64,000 nt of DNA from Pseudomonas_T sp032052615. GTDB lineage: Bacteria; Pseudomonadota; Gammaproteobacteria; Pseudomonadales; Pseudomonadaceae. This document shows positions 26,949 through 35,749 of this stretch, piece by piece. The translations under genes were made by a program, and so were the position numbers. Location: contig DAMBWF010000012.1 of NCBI GenBank assembly GCA_032052615.1, positions 1-64,000 of the forward strand, written 5' to 3'. Under the pieces are notes generated by a model. It saw nothing but the letters and a program-made list of their open reading frames with translations. It ran no database searches and had not been told where the DNA came from. Every line of letters begins with the position of its first letter. The first letter of the stretch is position 1.

Positions 26949-27426
26949 GCGGCCGTTCCGGCTCGCCATCGAAATAGTCGGTGGGTTGCAGGCGGCCGAC
27001 CTTGCCGAGGCTGCGCACCATGACCTTGCCGCTGTCCGGATAGACGCAGACTTCGTCGGGGTCGTGGGTGCCGATTCCCAGGTAGACCAGATCCTCCGCG
27101 AAGGGATTCGCCAGTTGGTGCGCGATGCCGGTGCCGGCCGGGCAGCTGATGCAGTCGCCCGCGCGGATTTCACGCACGCTCTCGCCATAGCGGAACAGGC
27201 CGCGCCCGGACAGCACGTAGAACACCTCGTCTTCCCGGGCATGGGCGTGGAAAGGGCAGGCCGTGTGCCCGGCGGGCACGCGCATCGCGCTGACCCCGAG
27301 GCGCGGCCGCTGGCCGTTTCGCGGCGGCGTCAGGCAGCGGACCGCGCCGCCCTGGTGGGGCCTGTCGAAATCGATCTCTTCCTCGACCTCGTCCAGGTTG
27401 ACGATCAGCGGTTTGGCGCGTTCCAT
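26917..27426 (-). CDS. Cupin-domain protein
   Basis: This 169-residue protein starts at ATG 27426 with GGAGAG 7 bases upstream. It has the two cupin motifs: CPFHAHAREDEVFYVLSGRGLFRYG (G-x5-H-x-H-type metal site with Glu) and RAGDCISCPAGTGIAHQLAN (second His). The C-terminal part (DEVCVYPDSGKVMVRSLGK, YFDGEP) resembles single-cupin proteins of unknown substrate. There is no signal peptide. It is followed by nothing on its own strand except the convergent YcaQ-like gene. The role is unknown. Confidence 0.75.
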   Translation of the reverse strand: MERAKPLIVNLDEVEEEIDFDRPHQGGAVRCLTPPRNGQRPRLGVSAMRVPAGHTACPFHAHAREDEVFYVLSGRGLFRYGESVREIRAGDCISCPAGTGIAHQLANPFAEDLVYLGIGTHDPDEVCVYPDSGKVMVRSLGKVGRLQPTDYFDGEPERPLILDLQPTPD

Positions 27427-27466
27427 CGTGTTCTCTCCAGGCCGGCCGGTCGCCGGCGTGAGTCGC

Positions 27467-28834
27467 TCAGCGCCGGACCTGTTTCAGGGTCTCGGCGATC
27501 ATGAACGCGAGCTCCAGGGACTGATCGGCGTTCAGTCGCGGGTCGCAGTGGGTGTGGTAGCGGTCCGACAGCCCGTCCTCGGTGATGGGCCGGGCGCCGC
27601 CAATGCACTCGGTGACGTTTTGCCCGGTCATCTCGATATGGATGCCGCCCGCATAAGTGCCTTCGGCCTGGTGCACGTCGAAGAACTGCCGCACCTCGTC
27701 GAGGATGCGCGCGAAATCCCGGGTCTTGTAGCCGCTGGAGGCCTTGATGGTATTGCCATGCATCGGGTCGGAGCTCCACAGCACCTGGCGCCCCTCGCGT
27801 TGCACGGCGCGCAACAGCCGGGGCAGGTGCTGCTCCACCTTGTCCGCGCCCATGCGCACGATCAGGTTGAGCCGGCCCGGGTCGTTGCCCGGGTTGAGCA
27901 GGTCGATCAGCCGCAGCAGGTCGTCGTCGTGGATCGTCGGGCCGACCTTGAGACCAACGGGGTTGTTCACGCCCCGCAGGAACTCCACGTGGGCGCCGTC
28001 CGGCTGGCGGGTGCGGTCGCCGATCCACAGCATGTGGGCGGAGCAGTCGTACCAGTCGCCCGTGAGGCTGTCGCGGCGGACGAAGGCTTCCTCGTAGTCC
28101 AGCAGCAGTGCCTCGTGGGCCGTGAAGAAACTGGCCTCCCGCAATTGCGGCGCGCTGTCCAGGCCGCAGGCGCGCATGAACGCCAGGGTCTCGTCGAGGC
28201 GGCTGGCCAACTGGCTGTACTTCTCCGTCAACGCCGAGTTGGCGATGAAATCGAGATTCCAGCGGTGCACTTGATGCACGTCGGCGAAACCGCCCTGGGC
28301 GAAGGCCCGCAGCAGGTTCAGGCTGGCGGTGGACTGGTGGTAGGCGGAGAGCAGGCGTTCCGGGTCGGGCGTGCGGCTGGCCAGGTCGAAGCCGATGCCG
28401 TTGACGATGTCGCCACGGTAGGCGGGGAGGGTGACGTCGCCGACGGTCTCCTGGCCCGAGGAGCGCGGCTTGGCGAACTGGCCGGCCATGCGACCCACCT
28501 TCACCACCGGGCAGCCGGCCGCGAACGTCATGACGATGGCCATTTGCAGGAGCACCTTGAAGGTGTCGCGGATTTTCGCGGCGGAAAACTCGGCGAAGCT
28601 TTCCGCGCAGTCGCCCCCTTGGAGCAGAAAGGCCCGGCCCTGGGTGACCTCGGCGAACTGGCGGCGCAGCTCCCGGGCCTCGCCGGCGAACACCAGGGGC
28701 GGGAGGCCGGCGAGGGTTCTCAGGACCCGCCGCAGGTGCTCGTCGTCGGGGTACTCCGGCTGTTGCTGGATCGGCCGGGTTCTCCAGCTTTCGGGACTCC
28801 AGCCGGGGCTGGCGGCGGTCGACGGCTCGCGCAT
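27467..28834 (-). CDS. Class II 3-deoxy-7-phosphoheptulonate (DAHP) synthase
   Basis: This 455-residue protein catalyses condensation of phosphoenolpyruvate with erythrose 4-phosphate, the first step of the shikimate pathway. Family marks are SWRTRPIQQQPEYPD near the N-terminus, AFLLQGGDCAESF, VVKVGRMAGQFAKPRS, GFADVHQVHRWNLDF, FFTAHEALLL, NPVGLKVGPT, LWSSDPMHGNTI, GGIHIEMTGQNVTECIGG and DPRLNADQSLELAF. The ATG at 28834 gives the normal N-terminus; upstream codons of the open frame are not family-like. In Pseudomonas this type II enzyme is additional to the class I enzymes and is often linked to secondary metabolism. Here it stands next to a DeaD helicase and a methyltransferase-like gene. 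Confidence 0.92.
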   Translation of the reverse strand: MREPSTAASPGWSPESWRTRPIQQQPEYPDDEHLRRVLRTLAGLPPLVFAGEARELRRQFAEVTQGRAFLLQGGDCAESFAEFSAAKIRDTFKVLLQMAIVMTFAAGCPVVKVGRMAGQFAKPRSSGQETVGDVTLPAYRGDIVNGIGFDLASRTPDPERLLSAYHQSTASLNLLRAFAQGGFADVHQVHRWNLDFIANSALTEKYSQLASRLDETLAFMRACGLDSAPQLREASFFTAHEALLLDYEEAFVRRDSLTGDWYDCSAHMLWIGDRTRQPDGAHVEFLRGVNNPVGLKVGPTIHDDDLLRLIDLLNPGNDPGRLNLIVRMGADKVEQHLPRLLRAVQREGRQVLWSSDPMHGNTIKASSGYKTRDFARILDEVRQFFDVHQAEGTYAGGIHIEMTGQNVTECIGGARPITEDGLSDRYHTHCDPRLNADQSLELAFMIAETLKQVRR

Positions 28835-28988
28835 CGGAGGGCACTCGTTCGCAGTGGCAAGGGATGCGGCATGGTAACCGATCGCTCCCTGGCTGCCAGC
28901 CGCCGGTTCGATGGCGGGCGGGCCTGGAGCGGAGCGGGCTGTTATGATCCGCCGCCAGTGGCCAACCACAGGGGCGAGCGGAGCTGGG

Positions 28989-29735
28989 ATGAGCGAAGAG
29001 CGGGTGCTGATCGAAGTGCGGGACCCCTACGGCACGATCCGCGTGCTGGAGGCGGGCGACTATCGCTTCCTGGAGTTCGGCGAGGGGGTCGAGCAGAGCT
29101 GCGTGTTCATGCCGGACGCCACCTGGCTCGAATACGACTACACCCGTGCCATGCTGCTGGGCGCGTTGTGCCACGAGCATCCGGAGTCCGCGCTGTTCCT
29201 CGGTCTCGGGGCGGGCAACCTGACCCAGGCCTGCCTGGCGTTTCTGCCTCTGGAAGATGTCGAGGTAATCGAGTTGCGCCCCGACGTGCCCCGCCTGGCC
29301 ATGGAATACCTGGGCCTGGACGACGATCCACGGCTGACCCTGCGCATCGGCGATGCCCTGGAGCTGCTTGACAGCGCGGAATGCGCGGACCTGATCTTCG
29401 TCGACCTGTACACCGACACCGGACCCGGCGTGGGCCACCTGGCCTGGAAGTTCCTGGAGAATTGCCAGCGCCGGCTCAACCCGGGCGGCTGGCTGGTGAT
29501 CAACCAGTGGGCCACTGACGACGGCAAGCCGCTCGGCGCCGCGCTGCTGCGCGGTCTTTATCATCGCCACTACTGGGAATGCCCGGTGAAGGAGGGCAAC
29601 GTGATCCTGCTCGTGCCCGCCGATCTGGAGCAACCGCTCGACCGCGAAGGGGTGGCGCGACGCGCCGAGGCGCTGGCTCCCCGTCTGGGCTATTCCCTGA
29701 TGCCGCTGTTCGAGGCGATCCGCGACGCCAGCTGA
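28989..29735 (+). CDS. Spermidine-synthase-like SAM-dependent methyltransferase-fold protein
   Basis: This 248-residue protein starts at ATG 28989 behind GGAGC. It has the spermidine-synthase-type Rossmann fold: YDYTRAMLLGAL near 50, the nucleotide-binding LFLGLGAGNLTQACL near 70, an acidic VEVIELRPDVPRLA, LTLRIGDALELL and DLIFVDLYTD, which take the places of the SpeE motifs. It lacks the full SpeE gate loop, so it is probably not a polyamine aminopropyltransferase. Homologues are widespread in Pseudomonas as 'spermidine synthase' without proven function. The stop at 29735 is followed by about 300 bases of leader before deaD. Confidence 0.8.
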   Translation: MSEERVLIEVRDPYGTIRVLEAGDYRFLEFGEGVEQSCVFMPDATWLEYDYTRAMLLGALCHEHPESALFLGLGAGNLTQACLAFLPLEDVEVIELRPDVPRLAMEYLGLDDDPRLTLRIGDALELLDSAECADLIFVDLYTDTGPGVGHLAWKFLENCQRRLNPGGWLVINQWATDDGKPLGAALLRGLYHRHYWECPVKEGNVILLVPADLEQPLDREGVARRAEALAPRLGYSLMPLFEAIRDAS

Positions 29736-30033
29736 GGCGCGAGGAGCGCCCCGTTTGGCGGTGAAACGTTCCAGCTCGGCAAAAACACGCGCGGCGGCCG
29801 GGAAAAACCGCTATAGTACGCGCCGGCCTTTCGCTGGCCCCCGTTCAGGTACTGCGATTCTCGAAGCGCTTGCTTCGGCTGCATGTCCGCGCCGCGGACT
29901 ATCCTTGACGATTCATCCATTTCAAACGCGTTCACGCAAATTCTCGCCGTCAGGCTGCCAGGGCGACTCTCGGGTCTTCACGGCATGCGCAGCCTTGGAC
30001 ATGGGTCTTTGCGGATGCGCATGAGGCAGACCC
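29736..30033 (+). promoter_or_regulatory. Promoter and long leader upstream of the DEAD-box helicase
   Basis: A TATAGT -10-like element at about 29812-29817 would give an mRNA leader of about 210 bases. The leader has inverted segments such as gaagcgcttgcttc near 29861. Long structured leaders are typical of cold-inducible deaD genes, but no specific element can be named here. No convincing gene is present, although a frame is open at 29755-30024. Confidence 0.35.
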
Positions 30034-31695
30034 ATGACCCAGGAAACCGGCGGCTTCGCCGCGCTCGGACTCCACCCCCATATTCTCGCCGCGGTCGCCG
30101 CGGTCGGTTACGAAGAACCCTCGCCGATCCAGGCTCAGTCGATTCCGGTGATCCTCGCCGGACACGACATGATCGGCCAGGCCCAAACCGGCACCGGCAA
30201 GACCGCCGCGTTCGCCTTGCCGCTGTTGGATCGCCTGGACCCGGCTCGCCGCGAGCCCCAGGTGCTGATCCTCACCCCAACCCGCGAGCTGGCGTTGCAG
30301 GTGGCCACCGCCTTCGAAACCTATTCCAAGCAGATGCCTGGCGTTGGTGTCGTCGCCGTATACGGCGGGGCGCCCATGGGCCCGCAGTTGAAAGCGCTCC
30401 GCCAGGGCGCGCAGATCATCGTCGCCACGCCGGGCCGTCTGTGTGATCACCTGCGCCGGGACGAGAAGCTACTCAGCACCATCGAGCGGCTGGTGCTCGA
30501 CGAGGCCGACGAAATGCTCAAGCTGGGCTTCATGGATGACCTGGAGGTGATCTTCCAGGCCATGCCGGAAAGCCGCCAGAGCGTGCTGTTCTCCGCCACG
30601 CTGCCGCCGTCGATCCGCTCCATCGCCGAACGCCATCTGAAAGACCCCAAGCACATCAAGATCGCCACCAAGACCCAGACCGTCTCCCGCATCGACCAGG
30701 CCCATGTGCTGATCCATGCCGACCAGAAGACCGGCGCGGTCCTGCGCCTGCTGGAAGTGGAAGAATTCGATGCGCTGATCGCCTTCGTGCGTACCAAGCA
30801 GGCCACCCTGGACCTGGCCAGCGCCCTGGAGGCCAGCGGCTACAAGGCCGCCGCCCTCAATGGCGATATCGCCCAGAACCAGCGCGAGCGGGTGATCGAG
30901 TCGCTCAAGGATGGCCGCCTCGACATCGTGGTCGCCACCGACGTGGCGGCGCGGGGCATCGATGTGCCGCGCATCACCCATGTGCTGAACGTCGACATGC
31001 CCTACGACCCCGAGTCCTACGTACACCGGATCGGCCGGACCGGCCGCGCCGGGCGCGATGGGCGCGCGCTGCTGCTGGTGACGCCCCGCGAGCGGCGCAT
31101 GCTGCAAGTGATCGAGCGGGTCACCGGCCAGGCGGTCGCCGAGGTTCGCCTGCCGAATGCGCAGCAGGTGCTGGATGCGCGAATCAAGAAATTGATCGCC
31201 GGCCTGACCCCGCTGGTAGCCGATGCCGAGGCGAGCCATGGCGACTTGCTCGATCGACTGATCGCCGAAATCGGCTGCAGCCCGCGGGCCCTGGCTTCGG
31301 CGCTGCTGCGCAAGGCCACCAACGGCCAGTCCCTGAATCTGGCCGATGTGGAGCGCGAACAGCCGCTGGTGCCGGGCTCCTCCGCTCCCCGCGAACGCCG
31401 CGAGCGCGCGCCGGGCGAGACTCGCGAGCGTCGCGCGCCGATACCGCTGGCCGAAGGCCGGGTCCGCTGCCGTACCGCTCTCGGGGCGCGGGACGGCATC
31501 GCGGCGAAGAACCTGCTGGGCGCGATCCTCAATGAAGGTGGGTTGGCTCGGGAGGCTATCGGCCGCATCCAGATTCGCGAGACGTTCAGCCTCGTCGAAT
31601 TGCCGGAAGAAGGGCTGGAGCGCCTGCTGGGCAAGTTGAAGGATACCCGGGTGGCCGGCAAGTCCCTGAAACTGCGCCGCTATCGCGAGGACTGA
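30034..31695 (+). CDS. deaD: DeaD/CsdA-type DEAD-box ATP-dependent RNA helicase
   Basis: This 553-residue protein has all helicase motifs in order: Q-motif FAALGLHPHILAAV...PSPIQAQSIP, motif I AQTGTGKT (about 50-57), Ia PTRELALQ, TPGR, II DEAD (about 157), III SAT, IV-V (IAFVRTKQ; VATDVAARGIDVPRI) and VI HRIGRTGRAGR. The C-terminal 75 residues (RCRTALGARDGIAAKNLLGAIL...LKLRRYRED) form a DbpA-like RNA-binding domain. It unwinds structured RNA in ribosome assembly and mRNA decay, mainly at low temperature. A long leader precedes it. It is the only member of this family in the window; the related dbpA usually has a shorter linker. Confidence 0.9.
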   Translation: MTQETGGFAALGLHPHILAAVAAVGYEEPSPIQAQSIPVILAGHDMIGQAQTGTGKTAAFALPLLDRLDPARREPQVLILTPTRELALQVATAFETYSKQMPGVGVVAVYGGAPMGPQLKALRQGAQIIVATPGRLCDHLRRDEKLLSTIERLVLDEADEMLKLGFMDDLEVIFQAMPESRQSVLFSATLPPSIRSIAERHLKDPKHIKIATKTQTVSRIDQAHVLIHADQKTGAVLRLLEVEEFDALIAFVRTKQATLDLASALEASGYKAAALNGDIAQNQRERVIESLKDGRLDIVVATDVAARGIDVPRITHVLNVDMPYDPESYVHRIGRTGRAGRDGRALLLVTPRERRMLQVIERVTGQAVAEVRLPNAQQVLDARIKKLIAGLTPLVADAEASHGDLLDRLIAEIGCSPRALASALLRKATNGQSLNLADVEREQPLVPGSSAPRERRERAPGETRERRAPIPLAEGRVRCRTALGARDGIAAKNLLGAILNEGGLAREAIGRIQIRETFSLVELPEEGLERLLGKLKDTRVAGKSLKLRRYRED

Positions 31696-31835
31696 TCTTC
31701 CTCGCTGAACGGGGCTATCTTCGCGGGCCATGAACCCGTCGCGGTACCGAGCGAATCGGTGCCATGGCGGGTTTTCCATTTCTGGTACGGTCGCTTCGGA
31801 GCGACTGCTTGGGCCGCTGCTCAGATGCCGGCGCC

Positions 31836-31873
31836 CAAAAACACGAAACCCCACAAAGGTGGGGTTTCGTGTG
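31836..31873 (-). terminator. Rho-independent terminator of the YgdI/YgdR lipoprotein gene
   Basis: A 13-base stem (cacgaaaccccac / gtggggtttcgtg) with a 4-base loop. The T-run lies on the minus-strand side, so it serves the lipoprotein gene, and it may also block read-through from deaD. Confidence 0.85.
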
Positions 31874-31885
31874 GGCCGGGTGGAA

Positions 31886-32095
31886 TCAGCGTTCGATGAT
31901 CTGTTTCACCTCGGATTGGGGAATCTGCTGCTCGTTGCCTTCGCCATCTTCGAACCTGAGCATACCGGTATCTTCGTCCAGCTTCGGCTTGCCGTCGGCG
32001 GTGATCATCTGGCCGTCGGTGGTCGCGATGATGTAGTCACCGGCACAGCCGGCCAGACCGAGTACGCAGAATGCGGCGATAATCCAGTGCTTCAT
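31886..32095 (-). CDS. YgdI/YgdR-family small lipoprotein
   Basis: This 69-residue protein has a type II signal peptide (MKHWIIAAFCVLGLAGCAG) with lipobox LAGC at residues 14-17, so Cys17 is lipidated. The short mature part (DYIIATTDGQMITADGKPKLDEDTG...RFEDGEGNEQQIPQSEVKQIIER) is the SH3-like YgdI/YgdR (DUF903) fold. The function is unknown in all bacteria studied, but the family is envelope-associated. It is monocistronic, with its own terminator directly downstream. Confidence 0.9.
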   Translation of the reverse strand: MKHWIIAAFCVLGLAGCAGDYIIATTDGQMITADGKPKLDEDTGMLRFEDGEGNEQQIPQSEVKQIIER

Positions 32096-32215
32096 GGTGT
32101 AACTCTCCTGATCAGTCGTCGGCCCGTCTGGGCTCCTTGTGTCTGACCCCTCCGCGCGCGATATGCTCCCCTGAAATTACGTCGTTCGCGCGGATTTTCC
32201 TGATGACGCGCCCAA

Positions 32216-32246
32216 GAAAAAGCCCCGCGCGAGGCGGGGCTTTTCG
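32216..32246 (-). terminator. Rho-independent terminator of acnB
   Basis: The hairpin is agccccgc-gcgag-gcggggct with a T-run on the minus strand. It begins 12 bases after the acnB stop codon. Confidence 0.85.
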
Positions 32247-32258
32247 TCACGCGGTGGT

Positions 32259-34868
32259 TCAGGCCTGGACCACCGGAATGGTGGCGTTGGCTGCGGCCTC
32301 GCGATACTCGGCGATCTGGTCGAAGCTCAGGTAGCGGTACACGTCCGCCGCCATGCTGTCGATGTTCGCCGCGTACTGCATGTACTCCTCGACACTCGGC
32401 AGCTTGCCAAGGATCGACGCCACCGCCGCCAGTTCCGCGGAGGCCAGGTAGACGTTGGCGCCGTCGCCCAGGCGGTTCGGGAAGTTACGGGTGGAGGTGG
32501 ACACCACGGTGCTGTTGGAGGCCACGCGTGCCTGGTTGCCCATGCACAGCGAGCAACCCGGCATTTCCATGCGGGCGCCGGCCTTGCCGTAGATCCCGTA
32601 GTAGCCTTCCTCGGTCAGTTGGTGCTGGTCCATCTTGGTCGGCGGCGAGAGCCACAGGCGGGTGGGGATCGAGCCCTTCACCTTGTCCAGCAGCTTGCCG
32701 GCCGCGCGGAAGTGACCGATGTTGGTCATGCAGGAGCCGATGAACACCTCGTCGATCTTGTCGCCGGCCACCTGGGAGAGCAGGCGAGCGTCGTCCGGGT
32801 CGTTCGGGGCGCAGAGCACGGGCTCCTTGACGTCGGCCAGGTCGATTTCGATGACCTCGGTGTATTCGGCGTCCGCGTCGGCCGCCAGCAGTTGCGGGTT
32901 GGCCAGCCAGGCTTCCATGGCCTTGGCGCGACGCTCCAGGGTGCGGGCATCGCCATAGCCTTCGCCGATCATCCAACGCAGCAGGGTGATGTTGGACTTC
33001 AGGTACTCGGCGATGGATTCCTTCGACAGCTTGATGGTACAGCCGGCGGCGGAGCGTTCGGCGGAGGCATCCGACAGTTCGAACGCCTGCTCCACGGTGA
33101 GGCTTTCGAGGCCTTCGATTTCCAGGATGCGGCCGGAGAAGATGTTCTTCTTGCCTTTCTTCTCGACGGTCAGCAAGCCCTTCTGGATGGCGTAGTAGGG
33201 AATTGCGTGGACCAGGTCGCGCAGGGTGATTCCCGGTTGCATCTTGCCCTTGAAGCGCACCAGTACCGATTCCGGCATGTCCAGCGGCATCACGCCGGTC
33301 GCGGCGGCGAAAGCCACCAGGCCCGAGCCGGCCGGGAAGGAGATGCCGATGGGGAAGCGGGTGTGGGAGTCGCCGCCGGTGCCGACGGTATCCGGCAGCA
33401 GCATGCGGTTCAACCAGCTATGGATGATGCCGTCGCCCGGACGCAGGGAGACACCGCCACGGGTGCGGATGAAGTCCGGCAGGGTGTGGTGGGTCTTGAC
33501 GTCGATGGGCTTGGGATAAGCCGCGGTATGACAGAAGGACTGCATCACCAGGTCGGCGGAGAAGCCCAGGCACGCCAGGTCCTTCAGCTCGTCGCGGGTC
33601 ATCGGGCCAGTGGTGTCCTGGGAACCGACGGTGGTCATCTTCGGCTCGCAGTAGGTGCCAGGGCGGACGCCCTTGCCTTCCGGCAGGCCGCAGGCGCGTC
33701 CCACCATCTTCTGCGCCAGGGTGAAACCCTTGCCGGTGTCGACCGGGGCTTCCGGTTTCTTGAACAGATCGGTCGGGCCCATGCCCAGTTCGGCGCGGGC
33801 CTTCTCGGTCAGGCCACGGCCGATGATCAACGGGATGCGGCCGCCGGCGCGGACTTCGTCCAGCAGGACCGGAGTCTTCAGTTCGAAGGTGGCCAGCACC
33901 TCATCGCTGCCGTGCTTGGTCACCTTGCCGGCATGGGGGTAGACGTCGATCACGTCGCCCATGTTCAGCGCGGAGACGTCGAACTCGATCGGCAGGGCGC
34001 CGGCGTCTTCCATGGTGTTGTAGAAGATCGGGGCGATCTTGGAGCCGAAGCAGAAGCCGCCGGCGCGCTTGTTCGGCACGTAGGGGATGTCGTCGCCGAA
34101 GAACCACAGCACCGAGTTGGTGGCGGACTTGCGGGAGGAGCCGGTGCCGACCACATCGCCCACGTAGGCGACCGGGAAGCCCTTGGCCTTCACGTCCTCG
34201 ATCTGCTTGAGCGGGCCGACCACGCCGGGTTGGTCCGGCTGGATGCCGTCGCGGGCCATCTTCAGCATGGCCAGGGCGTGCAACGGGATATCCGGGCGCG
34301 ACCAGGCGTCGGGCGCGGGAGAGAGGTCGTCGGTGTTGGTTTCGCCTGGCACCTTGAACACGGTCAGGGTGTACTTCTCGGCGATGGCCGGGCGGGCCTT
34401 GAACCACTCGCCTTCGGCCCAGGATTGCAGCACGGCCTTGGCCTGGACGTTGCCGGCCTTAGCCTTCTCGGCCACATCATGGAAGGCGTCGAACATCAGC
34501 AGGGTGTGCTTGAGCTGCTCGGCCGCGGTCGGCGCCAGCTCGGGGCTGTCCAGCATCTCCACCAGGGTGACGATGTTGTAGCCGCCCTGCATGGTGCCCA
34601 GCAGTTCGACGGCGCGCTTCTTGTCGATCAGGGGGGAGGTGGCTTCGCCCTTGGCGAGGGCGGAAAGGAAACCGGCCTTGACGTAGGCGGCCTCGTCGAC
34701 GCCTGGCGGTACGCGGTTGGTGATCAGATCGACGAGGAAGGTTTCTTCGCCGGCCGGCGGGTTCTTCAGCAGCTCGACCAGGCCTGCGGTTTGTTCGGCG
34801 TTCAGCGGCTGGGGCACGATACCCTGAGCGGCACGCTCTTCGACATGGTTGCGGTAGGCTTCAAGCAC
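32259..34868 (-). CDS. acnB: Aconitate hydratase B
   Basis: This 869-residue enzyme interconverts citrate and isocitrate in the TCA cycle. It has the AcnB layout with the HEAT-like domain first (MLEAYRNHVEERA...), then the swivel domain (PVAYVGDVVGTGSSRKSATNSVLW), then the catalytic domains. The [4Fe-4S] ligands are visible: Cys in GFSADLVMQSFCHTA and the CSLC pair in EMPGCSLCMGNQ, with TVGTGGDSHTRFPIG as the substrate loop and FIGSCMTNIGHF. The start is GTG at 34868, fixed by the conserved LEAYRxHVEERA N-terminus. The upstream region has an unusual inverted repeat, listed separately. Confidence 0.97.
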   Translation of the reverse strand: MLEAYRNHVEERAAQGIVPQPLNAEQTAGLVELLKNPPAGEETFLVDLITNRVPPGVDEAAYVKAGFLSALAKGEATSPLIDKKRAVELLGTMQGGYNIVTLVEMLDSPELAPTAAEQLKHTLLMFDAFHDVAEKAKAGNVQAKAVLQSWAEGEWFKARPAIAEKYTLTVFKVPGETNTDDLSPAPDAWSRPDIPLHALAMLKMARDGIQPDQPGVVGPLKQIEDVKAKGFPVAYVGDVVGTGSSRKSATNSVLWFFGDDIPYVPNKRAGGFCFGSKIAPIFYNTMEDAGALPIEFDVSALNMGDVIDVYPHAGKVTKHGSDEVLATFELKTPVLLDEVRAGGRIPLIIGRGLTEKARAELGMGPTDLFKKPEAPVDTGKGFTLAQKMVGRACGLPEGKGVRPGTYCEPKMTTVGSQDTTGPMTRDELKDLACLGFSADLVMQSFCHTAAYPKPIDVKTHHTLPDFIRTRGGVSLRPGDGIIHSWLNRMLLPDTVGTGGDSHTRFPIGISFPAGSGLVAFAAATGVMPLDMPESVLVRFKGKMQPGITLRDLVHAIPYYAIQKGLLTVEKKGKKNIFSGRILEIEGLESLTVEQAFELSDASAERSAAGCTIKLSKESIAEYLKSNITLLRWMIGEGYGDARTLERRAKAMEAWLANPQLLAADADAEYTEVIEIDLADVKEPVLCAPNDPDDARLLSQVAGDKIDEVFIGSCMTNIGHFRAAGKLLDKVKGSIPTRLWLSPPTKMDQHQLTEEGYYGIYGKAGARMEMPGCSLCMGNQARVASNSTVVSTSTRNFPNRLGDGANVYLASAELAAVASILGKLPSVEEYMQYAANIDSMAADVYRYLSFDQIAEYREAAANATIPVVQA

Positions 34869-34975
34869 AGTAACACCTCATCAGTTGTCCCAAGAGTGTC
34901 CGGGACGCTATCGGGAAGGCCATACGCAGAGGCCGCGTGGCGAGGGGCCACGGGCAGAGGTATCGGATTCCCTCC

Positions 34976-35110
34976 GGAAGCTGCTTTCAAAGTTTTACGC
35001 CGGAAGGACCTGATGAGGGTCGGCGCGGGGCACCCGAGTGGGTCGAATGCTCAGCGCCAGGGGTTCCTGCCGGATCGGACTGTGCTCGTGACGCTTTGAA
35101 AACAGCTTCC
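34976..35110. repeat. 17-base inverted repeats bracketing a 101-base segment before acnB
   Basis: The left arm at 34976-34992 reads ggaagctgctttcaaag. The right arm at 35094-35110 reads ctttgaaaacagcttcc. They are inverted copies with one mismatch. The whole unit is 135 bases and holds no gene. There is no obvious target-site duplication (cctcc against aacgg). It could be a MITE-like element or the closing stem of a structured leader RNA about 108 bases before the acnB start. Confidence 0.6.
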
Positions 35111-35256
35111 AACGGACATGTGGCGCCTTAAAGGCGGGCCGATTCTACTGGATCGCGGCGGCAAAGTTAAGCCGCGCGCCCCGCCCATGCGGGTGACCCC
35201 GGTGGGACAAAAGGCTAATATCCGTTTCTTCGCTTTTGACCCATGCCGCTTTTCCC

Positions 35257-35733
35257 ATGTCCGAATTCCGCATCAAGACGCCCTGCGTAGGCCTGTGTTC
35301 AACGGTCTATGGCGATCGGGTGTGCCGGGGATGCAAGCGTTTCCACCATGAGGTGGTGAACTGGAACCTGTACGGGGACGAGGAGAAAAGAGCGGTCTGG
35401 CGGCGCCTGGAAGCCTTGCTCGTGCAGGTGATGGAGGCCAAGGTGGAAATCTTCGACGTGGCCTGCCTGCGTCGCCAATTGGAAGCGCGTCAGGTGCGCT
35501 TCGTGCCCGAGCAGTCCCCCTATTGCTGGGCCTACCAGCTCATCGCGCGGGGCTCGCGGTTGATCAACCGGCTGGAAGCTTACGGGCTGGTCCTGCTGCC
35601 CGAGTTCCGCGGCTGGACCTTGCCCGCGCTGCGCGATGCCATCGATCGTGAGTTCTTCCTGCTTTCCGAAGCCCATTACGAACGCTACATCGCGCCACGC
35701 TTCCTTCGCGAAGGGGTGGAAACCCGGGTCTGA
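35257..35733 (+). CDS. DUF1289 family protein
   Basis: This 158-residue cytoplasmic protein opens with the DUF1289 cysteine signature TPCVGLCSTVYGDRVCRGCKRFHHEVVNW (Cys at about 9, 13, 22 and 25), probably binding a metal or iron-sulfur cluster. The C-terminal 110 residues (QSPYCWAYQLIARGSRLINRLEAYGLVLLPEFRGWTLPALRDAI) are the extension typical of the Pseudomonas members. ATG 35257 begins the conserved part; the open frame starts a little earlier. Its position between acnB and a universal stress gene is usual for Pseudomonas. The function is unknown. Confidence 0.85.
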   Translation: MSEFRIKTPCVGLCSTVYGDRVCRGCKRFHHEVVNWNLYGDEEKRAVWRRLEALLVQVMEAKVEIFDVACLRRQLEARQVRFVPEQSPYCWAYQLIARGSRLINRLEAYGLVLLPEFRGWTLPALRDAIDREFFLLSEAHYERYIAPRFLREGVETRV

Positions 35734-35749
35734 CCACGCGCGTGCGCCG

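Noticed and set aside
27405..29633. 742-codon minus-strand frame overlapping DAHP synthase and the methyltransferase-like gene
   Set aside because: It is out of phase with the conserved DAHP synthase frame and antisense to the next gene; a composition artefact.
29755..30024. 89-codon frame in the deaD leader
   Set aside because: Low-quality sequence without a ribosome-binding site; the leader explanation is better.
32619..35099. 826-codon plus-strand frame opposite acnB
   Set aside because: It is antisense of acnB over its whole conserved length; the protein has no known features.
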